Positions 7,991 to 15,611 of a stretch of DNA of 18,640 bases are shown in pieces (positions within the stretch are counted from its first letter, which is position 1; the number at the start of each line of letters is the position of its first letter). The DNA is from Geofilum sp964396555 (lineage in GTDB: Bacteria; Bacteroidota; Bacteroidia; Bacteroidales; Marinilabiliaceae), in the NCBI GenBank assembly GCA_964396555.1, contig CAYNFX010000033.1:1-18640 (forward strand), given 5' to 3'. A program made the translations under genes and the position numbers. Under the pieces are notes generated by a model. The model had not been told where the DNA came from. It made no database searches and saw only the letters and a program-made list of their open reading frames with translations.

Positions 7991-8593
7991 TCAGCCTTTC
8001 AAACGTGCTGCGACTTCGTTCCAGTTTACAACATTCCAGAATGCTGAAATGTAGTCCGGACGACGGTTCTGATATTTCAGATAATAGGCGTGTTCCCAAA
8101 CGTCAAGTGCAAGAATAGGAGTACCCTTAACCTCTGCAATATCCATAAGCGGATTGTCCTGATTTGGTGTAGAGGTGATTGCAAGTTTGCCATCAGCTTG
8201 CTTTACAAGCCAGGCCCAGCCTGAGCCGAATCGAGTTGCGCCCGCCTTTGCAAACTCGTCCTTGAAAGCATCGAATGAACCGAAGTTCTTTTCAATTGCT
8301 GCAAGAAGATCACCGCTTGGTTTGCCACCACCATTTGGACCAATTACTTTCCAGAACAGGTTATGGTTGTAGTAACCACCACCATTATTACGTATTGCAA
8401 CACTAAGCTTTGAGATTCCAGCCAACAGTTCTTCAATGCTCTTGCCTGCATTTGGAGTTCCTTCCAATGCTGCATTCAGGTTATTTGTATATGCAGCATG
8501 GTGCTTAGTATGGTGTATTTCCATTGTTAATGCATCGATATTGGGCTCCAATGCATTGTATGCATAATCCAGTTTAGGTAATTCGAATGCCAT
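7991..8593 (-). CDS. sod: Superoxide dismutase, Fe/Mn family
   Basis: Dismutates superoxide to hydrogen peroxide and oxygen in the cytoplasm. The 200-residue product has the normal length and no signal peptide. The four metal ligands are visible: H27 (EIHHTKHHAAY), H77 (YYNHNLFW), D164 and H168 (LALDVWEHAYYLKYQNRRPDY). The second-sphere residues point to the manganese or cambialistic type: Gly73, four residues before H77, where iron enzymes have Gln, and Gln145 in STPNQDNPL, where manganese enzymes carry the outer-sphere Gln. Family members in Bacteroidota are often cambialistic, so the metal is not certain from sequence. It is a single-gene unit: an efficient terminator follows it and the MATE gene is divergent, 140 bases away. 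Confidence 0.98.
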   Translation of the reverse strand: MAFELPKLDYAYNALEPNIDALTMEIHHTKHHAAYTNNLNAALEGTPNAGKSIEELLAGISKLSVAIRNNGGGYYNHNLFWKVIGPNGGGKPSGDLLAAIEKNFGSFDAFKDEFAKAGATRFGSGWAWLVKQADGKLAITSTPNQDNPLMDIAEVKGTPILALDVWEHAYYLKYQNRRPDYISAFWNVVNWNEVAARLKG

Positions 8594-8733
8594 TTTCTCT
8601 TATTTTTTTAGTTCAACATTAGCTACAATACACGAAAAAATCCTTATTTCGACCTTTTCTACATACTAAACAGGGTTGATAGAAAAAGGTTCAAGCATCC
8701 ACAAATTTTTGACTAATTTTTCATACTAAAAAG

Positions 8734-10013
8734 GTGAACAAAGAAATTCTAAGGCTTGCCATTCCAAATGTACTGACTAACATTACCATACCCTTGCTGG
8801 GTATGGTGGACGTGTATCTGATGGGACATCTTGACTCGATACACTACCTAGGTGGCGTTGCACTTGGAAGTACGCTTTTCAATTTTCTTTACTGGGCTTT
8901 TGCTTTTCTGAGAATGAGTATCAGCGGACTTGCTGCGCAGGGTTATGGTCGTAATGACAAAAACGGAATGGCAATAATAATGCAGCGTGGTGCATTGATC
9001 GCGGCTGTTGGTTCACTACTACTGATATTATTCCAGGTCCCCCTTGCCGATATAGGGTTAAAAATTCTTGAAGGAAGTCCTGAAGTAAAGGAACAGGCAA
9101 GACGATACTTCCTAATCAGGATATGGGATGCCCCAGCCTCAATAATGTTGTTTGTGTTTTACGGCTGGTACCTGGGGATGCAAAACTCTGTATACCCAAT
9201 GGTAATAGCGCTTACTGTTAACATCTTCAATATAATTCTAAGTTTTGTTTTGGTTCGTCTCTTTGGAATGGACGTGGATGGAGTAGCCCTTGGATCAGTA
9301 TTGGCACAGTATATAGGACTTATGCTGGCCCTAATATTGTTCTTTAAAAAGTACCGCTGGGTTATCCCCTACTTCACATGCAAGTTCTCGGTCTTACTTG
9401 CCAATATGAGCAACTTCCTTGGTATAAGCACCAATATCTTTATCAGGACATTATTTGTGATTCTGGTCTTTACCTTCTTTACATCTAAGTCAGCAGGCAT
9501 AGGTGACATAACCCTTGCAGCTAACAGCGTGCTTATGCAGTATATGTTGCTTTTCTCTTATTTCCTGGACGGCTATGGTTATGCTGCAGAGGCTCTTATT
9601 GGAAAACTCTTCGGAGCGCGTAATAGGCTGAAGCTCTCCTATTCAGTTCATATGTTGCTAAGATGGGGATTGGGCTTTGCAATAGTTTTCTCAGCGGCCT
9701 ACCTGATATTGGGTGAAACATTACTAAGTCTTTTCACCCGGCAGACAGAAATAATCGAAACCGGAAAACAATACCTGCTATGGGTAGTGATGATGCCGTT
9801 AGTGAGTTTTCTGACCTATATCTTCGACGGGGTCTTTATAGGCATTGGAGGATCAGTACAGATGCGAAGGTCGGTTGTCATTGCCGCAGTGTTCTTTTTT
9901 TTCCTGCCTTTTTACATACTGTTCCCCTACCTTGGTAATCATGCCATGTGGCTAAGTATGTTTCTCTTTATGGTAGTCCGCTCACTGTACCTTACCATCA
10001 GTTACCCACGGAT
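8734..10013 (+). CDS. MATE-family (DinF-like) multidrug/toxin efflux protein, 3' end in scaffold gap
   Basis: Cation-driven antiporter of the inner membrane. It starts at GTG; the encoded MNKEILRLAIPNVLTNITIPLLG is the standard N-terminus of Bacteroidota MATE proteins and no upstream ATG fits. About 426 residues are visible with roughly twelve membrane segments in two halves. Family landmarks are GMVDVYLMGHLDS, LRMSISGLAAQGYG, the loop with GMQNSVYPMVIALTVNIFNIILS, and in the second half FIRTLFVILVFTFFTSKSA and YFLDGYGYAAEALIGKLFGAR. The final visible segment LWLSMFLFMVVRSLYLTISYPR lies close to the usual C-terminus, so only a few codons are probably missing. A reading frame continued across the 100 Ns gives an unrelated tail and should not be trusted. 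The substrate is unknown. Confidence 0.93.
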
Positions 10014-10113
10014 NNNNNNNNNNNNNNNNNNNNNNNNNNNNNNNNNNNNNNNNNNNNNNNNNNNNNNNNNNNNNNNNNNNNNNNNNNNNNNNNNNNNNNN
10101 NNNNNNNNNNNNN
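10014..10113. other. Scaffold gap of 100 N
   Basis: Exactly 100 Ns, the conventional length for a gap of unknown size. The bases on the two sides show no overlap with each other, unlike the second gap, so real sequence is missing, including the end of the MATE gene. Confidence 0.99.
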
Positions 10114-10213
10114 AAATATCAAGCGTCATTTTGGCGCAGTTATTTTAAGAATTGCTGCCATATTTTCATGTCCTCATAAACCACAAACCTATAGTCACCT
10201 ATTCTACAAGCCA
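10114..10213. other. Unassigned sequence right of the gap
   Basis: Together with the gap and the aroA terminator this is a stretch of about 300 bases with no gene I can support. A 33-codon open stretch starting at 10115 ends in TAA at 10214-10216 and resembles no family I recognise. On the minus strand a TAnnTTTG match (TAGGTTTG, 10184-10191) points into the gap. Confidence 0.5.
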
Positions 10214-10246
10214 TAAAAAAAAACAGCCTTTCAAAAAAAAGGCTGT
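10214..10246 (-). terminator. Rho-independent terminator of aroA
   Basis: A 9-bp stem (ACAGCCTTT at 10223-10231, AAAGGCTGT at 10238-10246) with a 6-base loop. Read on the minus strand it is followed by an unbroken run of about eight T residues (plus-strand A run from 10215), a classical terminator 69 bases after the aroA stop codon. Confidence 0.88.
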
Positions 10247-10314
10247 GACAAATAACCCCCAAAAAAAAGCAGTGTTGAAATGCATTACAACCAGAGCTTA
10301 GGCCTGTAGGATTC

Positions 10315-11565
10315 TTATTTCTGTTTTTCAATAACGAATCCTGCCTTTTGCAAGTCATCCCAGTAGCCGGGATAGGACTTGGAGACGACTGAGGGCTCTT
10401 CAATAACAAAGGACTTTTCAACCCTCAGAGCTGCCGGAGCAAAAGCCATAGCCATACGGTGGTCCTTATAGGTTGCCACGGAGATCTTATCTTCAGCCTT
10501 ACCCATCATGCCACTCCATTCAAGAGAATCAACATTGTTTGTCTCTATCAGGAATCCAAACTTACCAAGTTCATTCACAAGGGCAGTGATTCTGTCAGTC
10601 TCCTTAATCTTGAGGGTATGCAGTCCACTTAGTTTGAAAGGCACTCCCAGAAAAGCACAAGTCACTGCAAAGGTCTGTGCCAAATCTGGCTGATCAGTAA
10701 AATCATATTTGAACGAAGACATTATTTCACCGATATTAAGCAGTTCTAATCCCCTGCTTGAATGTTTGGATTTAACCCCAAGACCTTCAAATAGGCGCGC
10801 CACTTCTGAGTCACCTTGCCAACTGTAACGATTAAGTCCTTTCAAAATCACAGTCGTCCCCTTAGGAGCAAAGGCTACTACTTCAAACCAGTAAGATGCT
10901 GCACTCCAGTCAGACTCCACTCTTGTTTCAATAGGCTTATACTCAGCTCTGGGTACCTTAATTGTATTTCCCGCCCATTCACATTTCACCCCGTAGGCCT
11001 CCATTTGCTTAAGAGTCATATGAATATAGGGACGTGAAGTTATATCCCCGGTCAAAGTTAGAGTAAGTCCCTCCATCATATATGGAGCAATCATCAATAG
11101 GGCCGATACATACTGACTACTTACATTTCCCGGAAGCTCAAGTTCCCCACCCTTTAAAGCACTGCCATATATCCTCAATGGAGGATAACCTTCCTTATCC
11201 AGATACTCAATCCTGGCTCCAAGCCTATTTAATGCCTCAACAAGCACATGAATAGGACGCTGCTTCATTCTCTCACTGCCGGTGATAGTCCACTCGCCAA
11301 CAATCTTGGCAAGGTAGGCGGTAAGAAACCTCATTGTTGTCCCGGCAGCACCGACGTCAAAGTGATTGGTCGATGAATTGAGAGCTCCGAGCATAGCCCT
11401 TGTATCGTCACTGTCGGACAGATTCTTTATAGGATAAGAACTATAGCTCAGCGCATTTAAAATCAGAAGTCTGTTACTTATGCTCTTGGATGCCGGAAGC
11501 TCTATCTCAGCACTGATAATCTCTTTCTGTGGTAATATTTTTATTGATTGTGTCATAATTCTCAT
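10315..11565 (-). CDS. aroA: 3-phosphoshikimate 1-carboxyvinyltransferase (EPSP synthase)
   Basis: Joins phosphoenolpyruvate to shikimate-3-phosphate, the sixth step of the shikimate pathway to chorismate. The 416-residue cytosolic protein is slightly shorter than the roughly 427 of E. coli. Active-site motifs are in order: K27-S28 and R32 in SKSISNRLLI, the PEP-site AGTTMRFL (74-81), ERMKQRPI (98-105), the shikimate-phosphate loop NVSSQYVSALL (147-157), DFTDQPDLAQTF (288-299, with the catalytic Asp expected at D294), KETDRI (321-326, with E322) and KDHRMAM (367-373). The residue equivalent to E. coli Pro101 is Phe80. Start: Met1 at 11565 or Met4 at 11556; Met4 (MTQSIKIL) is the more usual beginning. 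It lies 116 bases after aroB on the same strand and ends at a strong terminator. Confidence 0.97.
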   Translation of the reverse strand: MRIMTQSIKILPQKEIISAEIELPASKSISNRLLILNALSYSSYPIKNLSDSDDTRAMLGALNSSTNHFDVGAAGTTMRFLTAYLAKIVGEWTITGSERMKQRPIHVLVEALNRLGARIEYLDKEGYPPLRIYGSALKGGELELPGNVSSQYVSALLMIAPYMMEGLTLTLTGDITSRPYIHMTLKQMEAYGVKCEWAGNTIKVPRAEYKPIETRVESDWSAASYWFEVVAFAPKGTTVILKGLNRYSWQGDSEVARLFEGLGVKSKHSSRGLELLNIGEIMSSFKYDFTDQPDLAQTFAVTCAFLGVPFKLSGLHTLKIKETDRITALVNELGKFGFLIETNNVDSLEWSGMMGKAEDKISVATYKDHRMAMAFAPAALRVEKSFVIEEPSVVSKSYPGYWDDLQKAGFVIEKQK

Positions 11566-11681
11566 TTGGAATAACCGGTTGCAATTCAGTTAGTCAGGAA
11601 GCTGTCTGCCACCCTGATATTTATTTTCAACAATTCGAAAGGTAATAATGCAACTTACGACCACAGATTCCTGCCTCCTAA

Positions 11682-12749
11682 TCAGCTTTGCCTGTAATAT
11701 CCGAGAGCTTCAATAACCTCTTCCCTTTCGCAGTGGGTATTGATTGCAATATCTCCAGGCTCACGGAGCAGTGTAAAATTTATACGCCCGCTTGAATTCT
11801 TTTTATCGTGAGTCATTGCATCATAGAGGTAGGTATAATCACCCTTACTTATCTCAAATCTACCGAAGATCTTGTAGATATACTCACTTAGCAGTCGCAG
11901 TAGCTCCTCAGAAAATCCGAGCTTCTTCCATGCAAGGTAAAGTTCTACTACTATACCATAGGCTACGGCATAACCATGCAGAACCGGTTTGCCGCGTTTA
12001 AGCGCAAGGCTCTCAATGGCATGTCCTGCAGTATGTCCAAGATTCAATGCCTTTCGGATTCCCTTTTCATAAGGGTCATCACTCACTATATCATCCTTGA
12101 TCCTGATTGACTCAGCAACCAGACCGGCAAGTATGGCCATGTCAGGATTTAATATATCAAAGGCAACAGTTCGCTTAAGCAGATCCCCCTTCACAAGCAG
12201 GGCATGCTTAATCATCTCGGCAAAACCCGAAATCAGGTTGGGACTATCCAGACTCTTAAGCAGGGAAGTATCCACAAGCACATGCTTAGCCTGCTTGAAA
12301 ACACCAACCTCATTCTTATAGCCTTTGAAGTTGATACCTGTTTTGCCTCCCACCGATGCATCAACCTGGGCGAGCAAAGTCGTAGGAATATTAATAAAGT
12401 CTATTCCACGCTTGAAAGTAGCTGCGGCAAAACCTCCCAAATCACAGGGCATGCCACCTCCCAGGTTTACAAGCAGTGAATGCCGTGTTGCACCTCCTTC
12501 CACCAAAGCCGCCCACACCCTGATAAGGCCATCAGTATCCTTGGCATCGTCACCGGGGGTAATCTCAATCACCCGTTCTCTGTCAATGCCCGGCACATCT
12601 TTAATAAGTGGAAAACAAAGACGTCTGGTAGTGCTGTCAGTCAGCACAAAGACCTTCTCATCTTTGTATGGCCCTATCATCTCTGCCAAATCAGCCCTAA
12701 GGTCATCGGCAAGATAAACATCAGTTTCACAGGTATTGAGTGACTGCAT
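11682..12749 (-). CDS. aroB: 3-dehydroquinate synthase
   Basis: Converts DAHP to 3-dehydroquinate, the second step of the shikimate pathway; needs NAD and a divalent metal. The 355-residue product has the normal length. Visible motifs are the NAD-binding LVNLGGGMPCDLGGFAAAT (93-111), RGIDFINIPTTLLAQVDASVGGKTG (114-138), and the metal ligands E178 (SGFAEMIKHALL), H239 (LNLGHTAGHAIES) and H258 (VLHGYAVAYGIVVE). It is followed on the same strand by aroA, 116 bases away, so two shikimate steps are encoded together, although the genes for the intervening steps are not in the window. A TAnnTTTG box lies 25 bases before the start codon. It diverges from the small membrane-protein gene. Confidence 0.98.
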   Translation of the reverse strand: MQSLNTCETDVYLADDLRADLAEMIGPYKDEKVFVLTDSTTRRLCFPLIKDVPGIDRERVIEITPGDDAKDTDGLIRVWAALVEGGATRHSLLVNLGGGMPCDLGGFAAATFKRGIDFINIPTTLLAQVDASVGGKTGINFKGYKNEVGVFKQAKHVLVDTSLLKSLDSPNLISGFAEMIKHALLVKGDLLKRTVAFDILNPDMAILAGLVAESIRIKDDIVSDDPYEKGIRKALNLGHTAGHAIESLALKRGKPVLHGYAVAYGIVVELYLAWKKLGFSEELLRLLSEYIYKIFGRFEISKGDYTYLYDAMTHDKKNSSGRINFTLLREPGDIAINTHCEREEVIEALGYYRQS

Positions 12750-12774
12750 AAATTAAATTCATTTCAAATTATGA

Positions 12775-12782
12775 CAAAAGTA
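12775..12782 (-). promoter_or_regulatory. Candidate -7 promoter box for aroB-aroA
   Basis: The minus strand reads TACTTTTG, an exact TAnnTTTG match, 25 bases upstream of the aroB ATG. That would give a leader of about 20 bases. No TTG element is seen at the usual -33 spacing, so the call rests on one box and its position. Confidence 0.42.
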
Positions 12783-12866
12783 AGCTTTTATGCCATAGCT
12801 GAAAAGCCCTGGGCAAAAATATGAGGCCAGCCTATACAAGGTCTTGTCAGCCTAAACACATGGGTG

Positions 12867-12890
12867 CTGCCGGGCACCGTAGCCCGGCAG
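12867..12890. other. GC-rich perfect hairpin between divergent genes
   Basis: CTGCCGGGC (12867-12875) and GCCCGGCAG (12882-12890) form a perfect 9-bp stem with a 6-base loop ACCGTA in an AT-rich intergenic region. No U-tract follows on either strand. It sits upstream of both aroB and the small membrane-protein gene, so it is not an ordinary terminator. It may be a REP-like element or a regulatory structure. Confidence 0.5.
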
Positions 12891-12961
12891 AAAAGCAATC
12901 TGAATAGACGTTTGCTTTTTAGCACTTTATTTTGTTTTTTGCATTATAAATAGAAACATTA

Positions 12962-13411
12962 ATGAACAATAAAAAAGGCACTTCCAAACTTGCATCTTTC
13001 TTCGGTATAAGCTGCATGATAGTTCTTGGTCTGATAGTATATTCTCTTTTCCCTCAAACCGAAATGGATCCTATCATTAAAATTGCGCTGTGGCTTCTTT
13101 TAGCAATACTATTAGTGGTCTTTGGCTATGGTGGCTATTATTATATTGAAATAGCAAGTACCAAAGGAAATCTGCAAATCAGATATTTCAACCTCTTTCC
13201 TGTGGGACGAAAGTATAAGGCACTGCAAATGCCATTGGAAAGGTATAGCCATTATGAAATAAAAAAGCCTTTAGGAGTACTGTTTAGTTTCCTCTATATA
13301 TATGAAAATACAGCCAGGGGATTGGCGCGTTATCAGCCAATAGGACTGTCCGCTCTAAAAAGAGAGGAGAAAGAAAACCTGAAAAACATACTGGATCAGA
13401 TTAAAAAGTAA
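12962..13411 (+). CDS. Small two-helix membrane protein of unknown function
   Basis: I do not recognise a named family. The 149-residue product starts with a basic stretch (MNNKKGTSK). Two membrane helices follow, about residues 10-30 (LASFFGISCMIVLGLIVYSLF) and 37-58 (PIIKIALWLLLAILLVVFGYG), joined by a short loop. A soluble part (about 65-149) has beta-like segments, GNLQIRYFNLFPVGRKYKAL and LERYSHYEIKKPLGVLFSFLYIYE, then a terminal charged helix (ALKREEKENLKNILDQIKK). This resembles the layout of two-helix proteins with a PH-like cytoplasmic domain; that comparison is only by shape. It lies 38 bases before dprA on the same strand and may be co-transcribed with it. The composition and start are consistent with a real gene. 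Confidence 0.78.
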   Translation: MNNKKGTSKLASFFGISCMIVLGLIVYSLFPQTEMDPIIKIALWLLLAILLVVFGYGGYYYIEIASTKGNLQIRYFNLFPVGRKYKALQMPLERYSHYEIKKPLGVLFSFLYIYENTARGLARYQPIGLSALKREEKENLKNILDQIKK

Positions 13412-13449
13412 ACAAACAGAATAGTACCAAAGCCTTATTAACCCAAACC

Positions 13450-14556
13450 ATGCTTGTTCATCAGATAGCCCTTACCATGATAAATGGAGTAGGGCCGAAA
13501 ATGGCTCGGCTCCTGATCGATCACCTGGGTTCTGTCGAAGAGGTCTTTTCGCCTAAGGCTCCCTTCGGAAAGGTGCCCGGAATCGGAGAAGTTATGGCCT
13601 TCCGGCTCCGCAATATAGACACAAAATCCCTGCTTCTTAGGGCGGAAAAAGAGATAGAGTTCATCACCCGACATGACATCACGGCCCGTTTTGTTGATGA
13701 TCCGGAATACCCGTCGCGGTTGGCCAACTGCGAAGATGCTCCCTTGCTAATCTTTGTAAAAGGTAACGCAGACCTTGAATTTACCAAGGCAGTAAGCATT
13801 GTAGGCACTCGCAGGGCAAGCGACTACGGCAAGGACCTGTGCGAAAAACTTGTAAAAGATATTGCCGAAAGGCATCCCGGCACTCTTATTATCAGTGGAC
13901 TCGCATACGGTATCGACATCTGTGCACACAGGGCTGCACTGAAATACGGCCTGCCCACAGTCGCAGTTCTCGCTCACGGTCTTGACAGAATCTACCCACC
14001 ATCCCACAGAAGTACTGCAACAAAGATTTGTGAGCAGGGTGCTCTTGTAACTGAGTTTATGACCGACACAAATCCTGACAAACCAAACTTTGTAAGAAGA
14101 AACAGGATTGCTGCAGGACTTTGTGATGCTGTGATAGTTGTGGAATCTGCCGAAAAAGGTGGAGCTTTGATAACAGCCGGCCTCGCAGCAGGATATTCAA
14201 GAGATGTGCTTGCCTTTCCCGGAAGGGTCGGTGACGAATTGTCGGCTGGTTGCAATCGACTTATCAAAGCAAACAAGGCTGCTCTAATTGAGACAATTGA
14301 TGACCTGGAATATGCACTGGGCTGGGAAAGTCCAACAAACTTCAACAGAGCTACACAAGGTTATCTCTTTGCTACACCTGACACTCCGGAGGAAAAGCAA
14401 ATAATGGATTTACTGCATGAAGAAAAGGAGATGAATCTCAACCTTATATCAACTGCGACCGGAATTCCTATTCCAAAGCTATCGGCAATCCTGTTAGAGA
14501 TGGAGTTTAAAGGTCTGATTAAGTCTATGCCGGGAGGTATGTACAGAATGCTTTGA
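13450..14556 (+). CDS. dprA: DNA-processing protein DprA (Smf)
   Basis: Binds incoming single-stranded DNA and loads RecA during natural transformation; also present in species not known to be competent. The 368-residue cytosolic protein has the family's three parts. The N-terminal helix-hairpin-helix region (about 5-55) has MINGVGPKMARLL and KVPGIGEVMAFRL. The Rossmann-like DprA core (about 80-290) has SIVGTRRASDYG, IISGLAYGIDICAHRAAL, AHGLDRIYPPSH, RRNRIAAGL and EKGGALITAGLAAGYSRDVLAFPG. The C-terminal winged-helix domain (about 305-368) has LISTATGIPIPKLSAILLEMEFKGLI and ends MPGGMYRML. It follows the small membrane-protein gene by 38 bases; the only other downstream gene on this strand is the importer operon, which appears to have its own promoter. 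Confidence 0.97.
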   Translation: MLVHQIALTMINGVGPKMARLLIDHLGSVEEVFSPKAPFGKVPGIGEVMAFRLRNIDTKSLLLRAEKEIEFITRHDITARFVDDPEYPSRLANCEDAPLLIFVKGNADLEFTKAVSIVGTRRASDYGKDLCEKLVKDIAERHPGTLIISGLAYGIDICAHRAALKYGLPTVAVLAHGLDRIYPPSHRSTATKICEQGALVTEFMTDTNPDKPNFVRRNRIAAGLCDAVIVVESAEKGGALITAGLAAGYSRDVLAFPGRVGDELSAGCNRLIKANKAALIETIDDLEYALGWESPTNFNRATQGYLFATPDTPEEKQIMDLLHEEKEMNLNLISTATGIPIPKLSAILLEMEFKGLIKSMPGGMYRML

Positions 14557-14654
14557 AACGAAGTCCTGTTGTTGATACCCTCCCCTGTTGTTCAGCTAAA
14601 CGAAAGTCTGCATTGCTAGTTCTTCCAGGTTATTCCAAGTGGTGAAATTGTCCA

Positions 14655-14685
14655 GGCCACTGCCCGGAGGCAATGGCTATTATTT
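14655..14685 (+). terminator. Probable terminator after dprA
   Basis: GCCACTGCC (14656-14664) and GGCAATGGC (14669-14677) pair with one C-A mismatch around a CGGA loop, plus an outer G-T pair. The 3' side reads TATTATTT, moderately U-rich. It lies about 100 bases after the dprA stop codon and upstream of the importer promoter. The mismatch and weak tail keep confidence moderate. Confidence 0.45.
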
Positions 14686-14727
14686 GATCTCCCCGGTTTT
14701 TATTCCCTGCAGGTGGAAAGATTTTAA

Positions 14728-14735
14728 TACCTTTG
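14728..14735 (+). promoter_or_regulatory. Candidate -7 promoter box for the importer operon
   Basis: TACCTTTG is an exact TAnnTTTG match 36 bases upstream of the binding-protein ATG, downstream of the probable dprA terminator. It predicts a leader of about 30 bases, too short to hold a cobalamin riboswitch. No convincing -33 TTG is seen at the usual distance. Confidence 0.5.
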
Positions 14736-14771
14736 ACCCTTGAAATCCAAAACAGATATTAGATCAGGCTC

Positions 14772-15593
14772 ATGAAAATCAGACTGCTGATATTGACCTT
14801 ACTGATAGGCACCAGTATATGCCACATATGCCACGCCGGGGGCAAGCGCATTATTTCTCTTGCGCCTTCGCTGACAAAGAGCATCTATTATCTGGAAGCT
14901 CAGGATCAGTTAGTGGGCAGAACTTCTTATTGCTTTGTCGCTGACAAGGACAACAAAGAAGTTGTAGCCAGCGCTGTTACCGTCAATATTGAAAAGGTCC
15001 TTAGTCTTAAACCCGATCTGGTTATCGCAACTGGGATAACCGATCCGGAGACTATTGAGTTGATTCGCAAGTCAGGTGTTAAAACTGAGGTGTTCCAGAC
15101 TCCCCGCAACTTCAGCGAAGTATGTAGCCAGTTTAGCCGCCTGGCCTCCCTGTGCGGCAGTGAAAAGGTTGCCGATTCCATAATTAATGAGAGCCAAAAG
15201 ACTCTAGGCAGCATTAAAGCACATTACAAGGGTAAGACCCCTAGAAAGTTCTTTTTCCAGATTGGAGCCAACCCACTCTTTACGGTTATCGAACATACCT
15301 TTATGGACGACTATATCACTCTTGCAGGTGGGACCAATATAGCAGCCGGACTCAAAAAAGGGACTGTAAACCGCGAATGGGTACTAATGAAGAATCCCGA
15401 TGTAATAATCATAGTTAACATGGGACTTGCCGGGGATGATGAGATGAAGATCTGGCGCAGTTATCCGCATCTTACGGCAGCAAAAAACAATGCGATTTTC
15501 TTTGTAGAATCAGATATGGCAAGCACGCCCAATCCTGTCGATTTTGTAGAAACCATGAAGGTGCTGCACAGTCATCTTAGCAAACTGCCATAA
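14772..15593 (+). CDS. Periplasmic binding protein of a BtuF/FecB-type ABC importer
   Basis: Captures a corrinoid, haem or ferric siderophore in the periplasm and hands it to the permease encoded next. The 273-residue product begins with a Sec signal peptide (MKIRLLILTLLIGTSICHICHAGG, cleavage near residue 22); the two Cys residues there do not form a standard lipobox. The mature protein has the cluster-A/type III fold markers: RIISLAPSLTKSIYYL, LVGRTSYC, VNIEKVLSLKPDLVIA (joining to the backbone helix), and in the second lobe GGTNIAAG and VLMKNPDVIIIVNMG. The start RIISLAPS plus RTSYC resembles BtuF-like cobalamin binders somewhat more than siderophore binders, but the substrate cannot be fixed from sequence. 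It is first in a three-gene operon, 18 bases before the permease. Confidence 0.92.
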   Translation: MKIRLLILTLLIGTSICHICHAGGKRIISLAPSLTKSIYYLEAQDQLVGRTSYCFVADKDNKEVVASAVTVNIEKVLSLKPDLVIATGITDPETIELIRKSGVKTEVFQTPRNFSEVCSQFSRLASLCGSEKVADSIINESQKTLGSIKAHYKGKTPRKFFFQIGANPLFTVIEHTFMDDYITLAGGTNIAAGLKKGTVNREWVLMKNPDVIIIVNMGLAGDDEMKIWRSYPHLTAAKNNAIFFVESDMASTPNPVDFVETMKVLHSHLSKLP

Positions 15594-15611
15594 AGCACAA
15601 GTCCTAATATC

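Noticed and set aside
10114..10179. C-terminal tail of the MATE protein read through the 100 Ns to TAA at 10177-10179.
   Set aside because: The gap length is a placeholder, so the frame is arbitrary, and the translated tail does not look like a MATE C-terminus.
10140..10421. Minus-strand open frame of 93 codons overlapping the end of aroA.
   Set aside because: It overlaps aroA in another frame, runs through the aroA terminator hairpin and has no recognisable features.
12325..12717. Plus-strand open frame of 130 codons opposite aroB.
   Set aside because: Antisense to a fully convincing aroB with catalytic residues; a shadow frame.
14630..14690. Possible cobalamin riboswitch upstream of the BtuF-like gene (GGTGAAAT and CACTGCCCG resemble core pieces).
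   Set aside because: The bases beside GGTG do not form the expected stem, no AGCCNGGAGACCTGCC-like box or receptor loop is found, and the segment lies upstream of the likely promoter. The CACTGCC part is better explained as the arm of a terminator hairpin.
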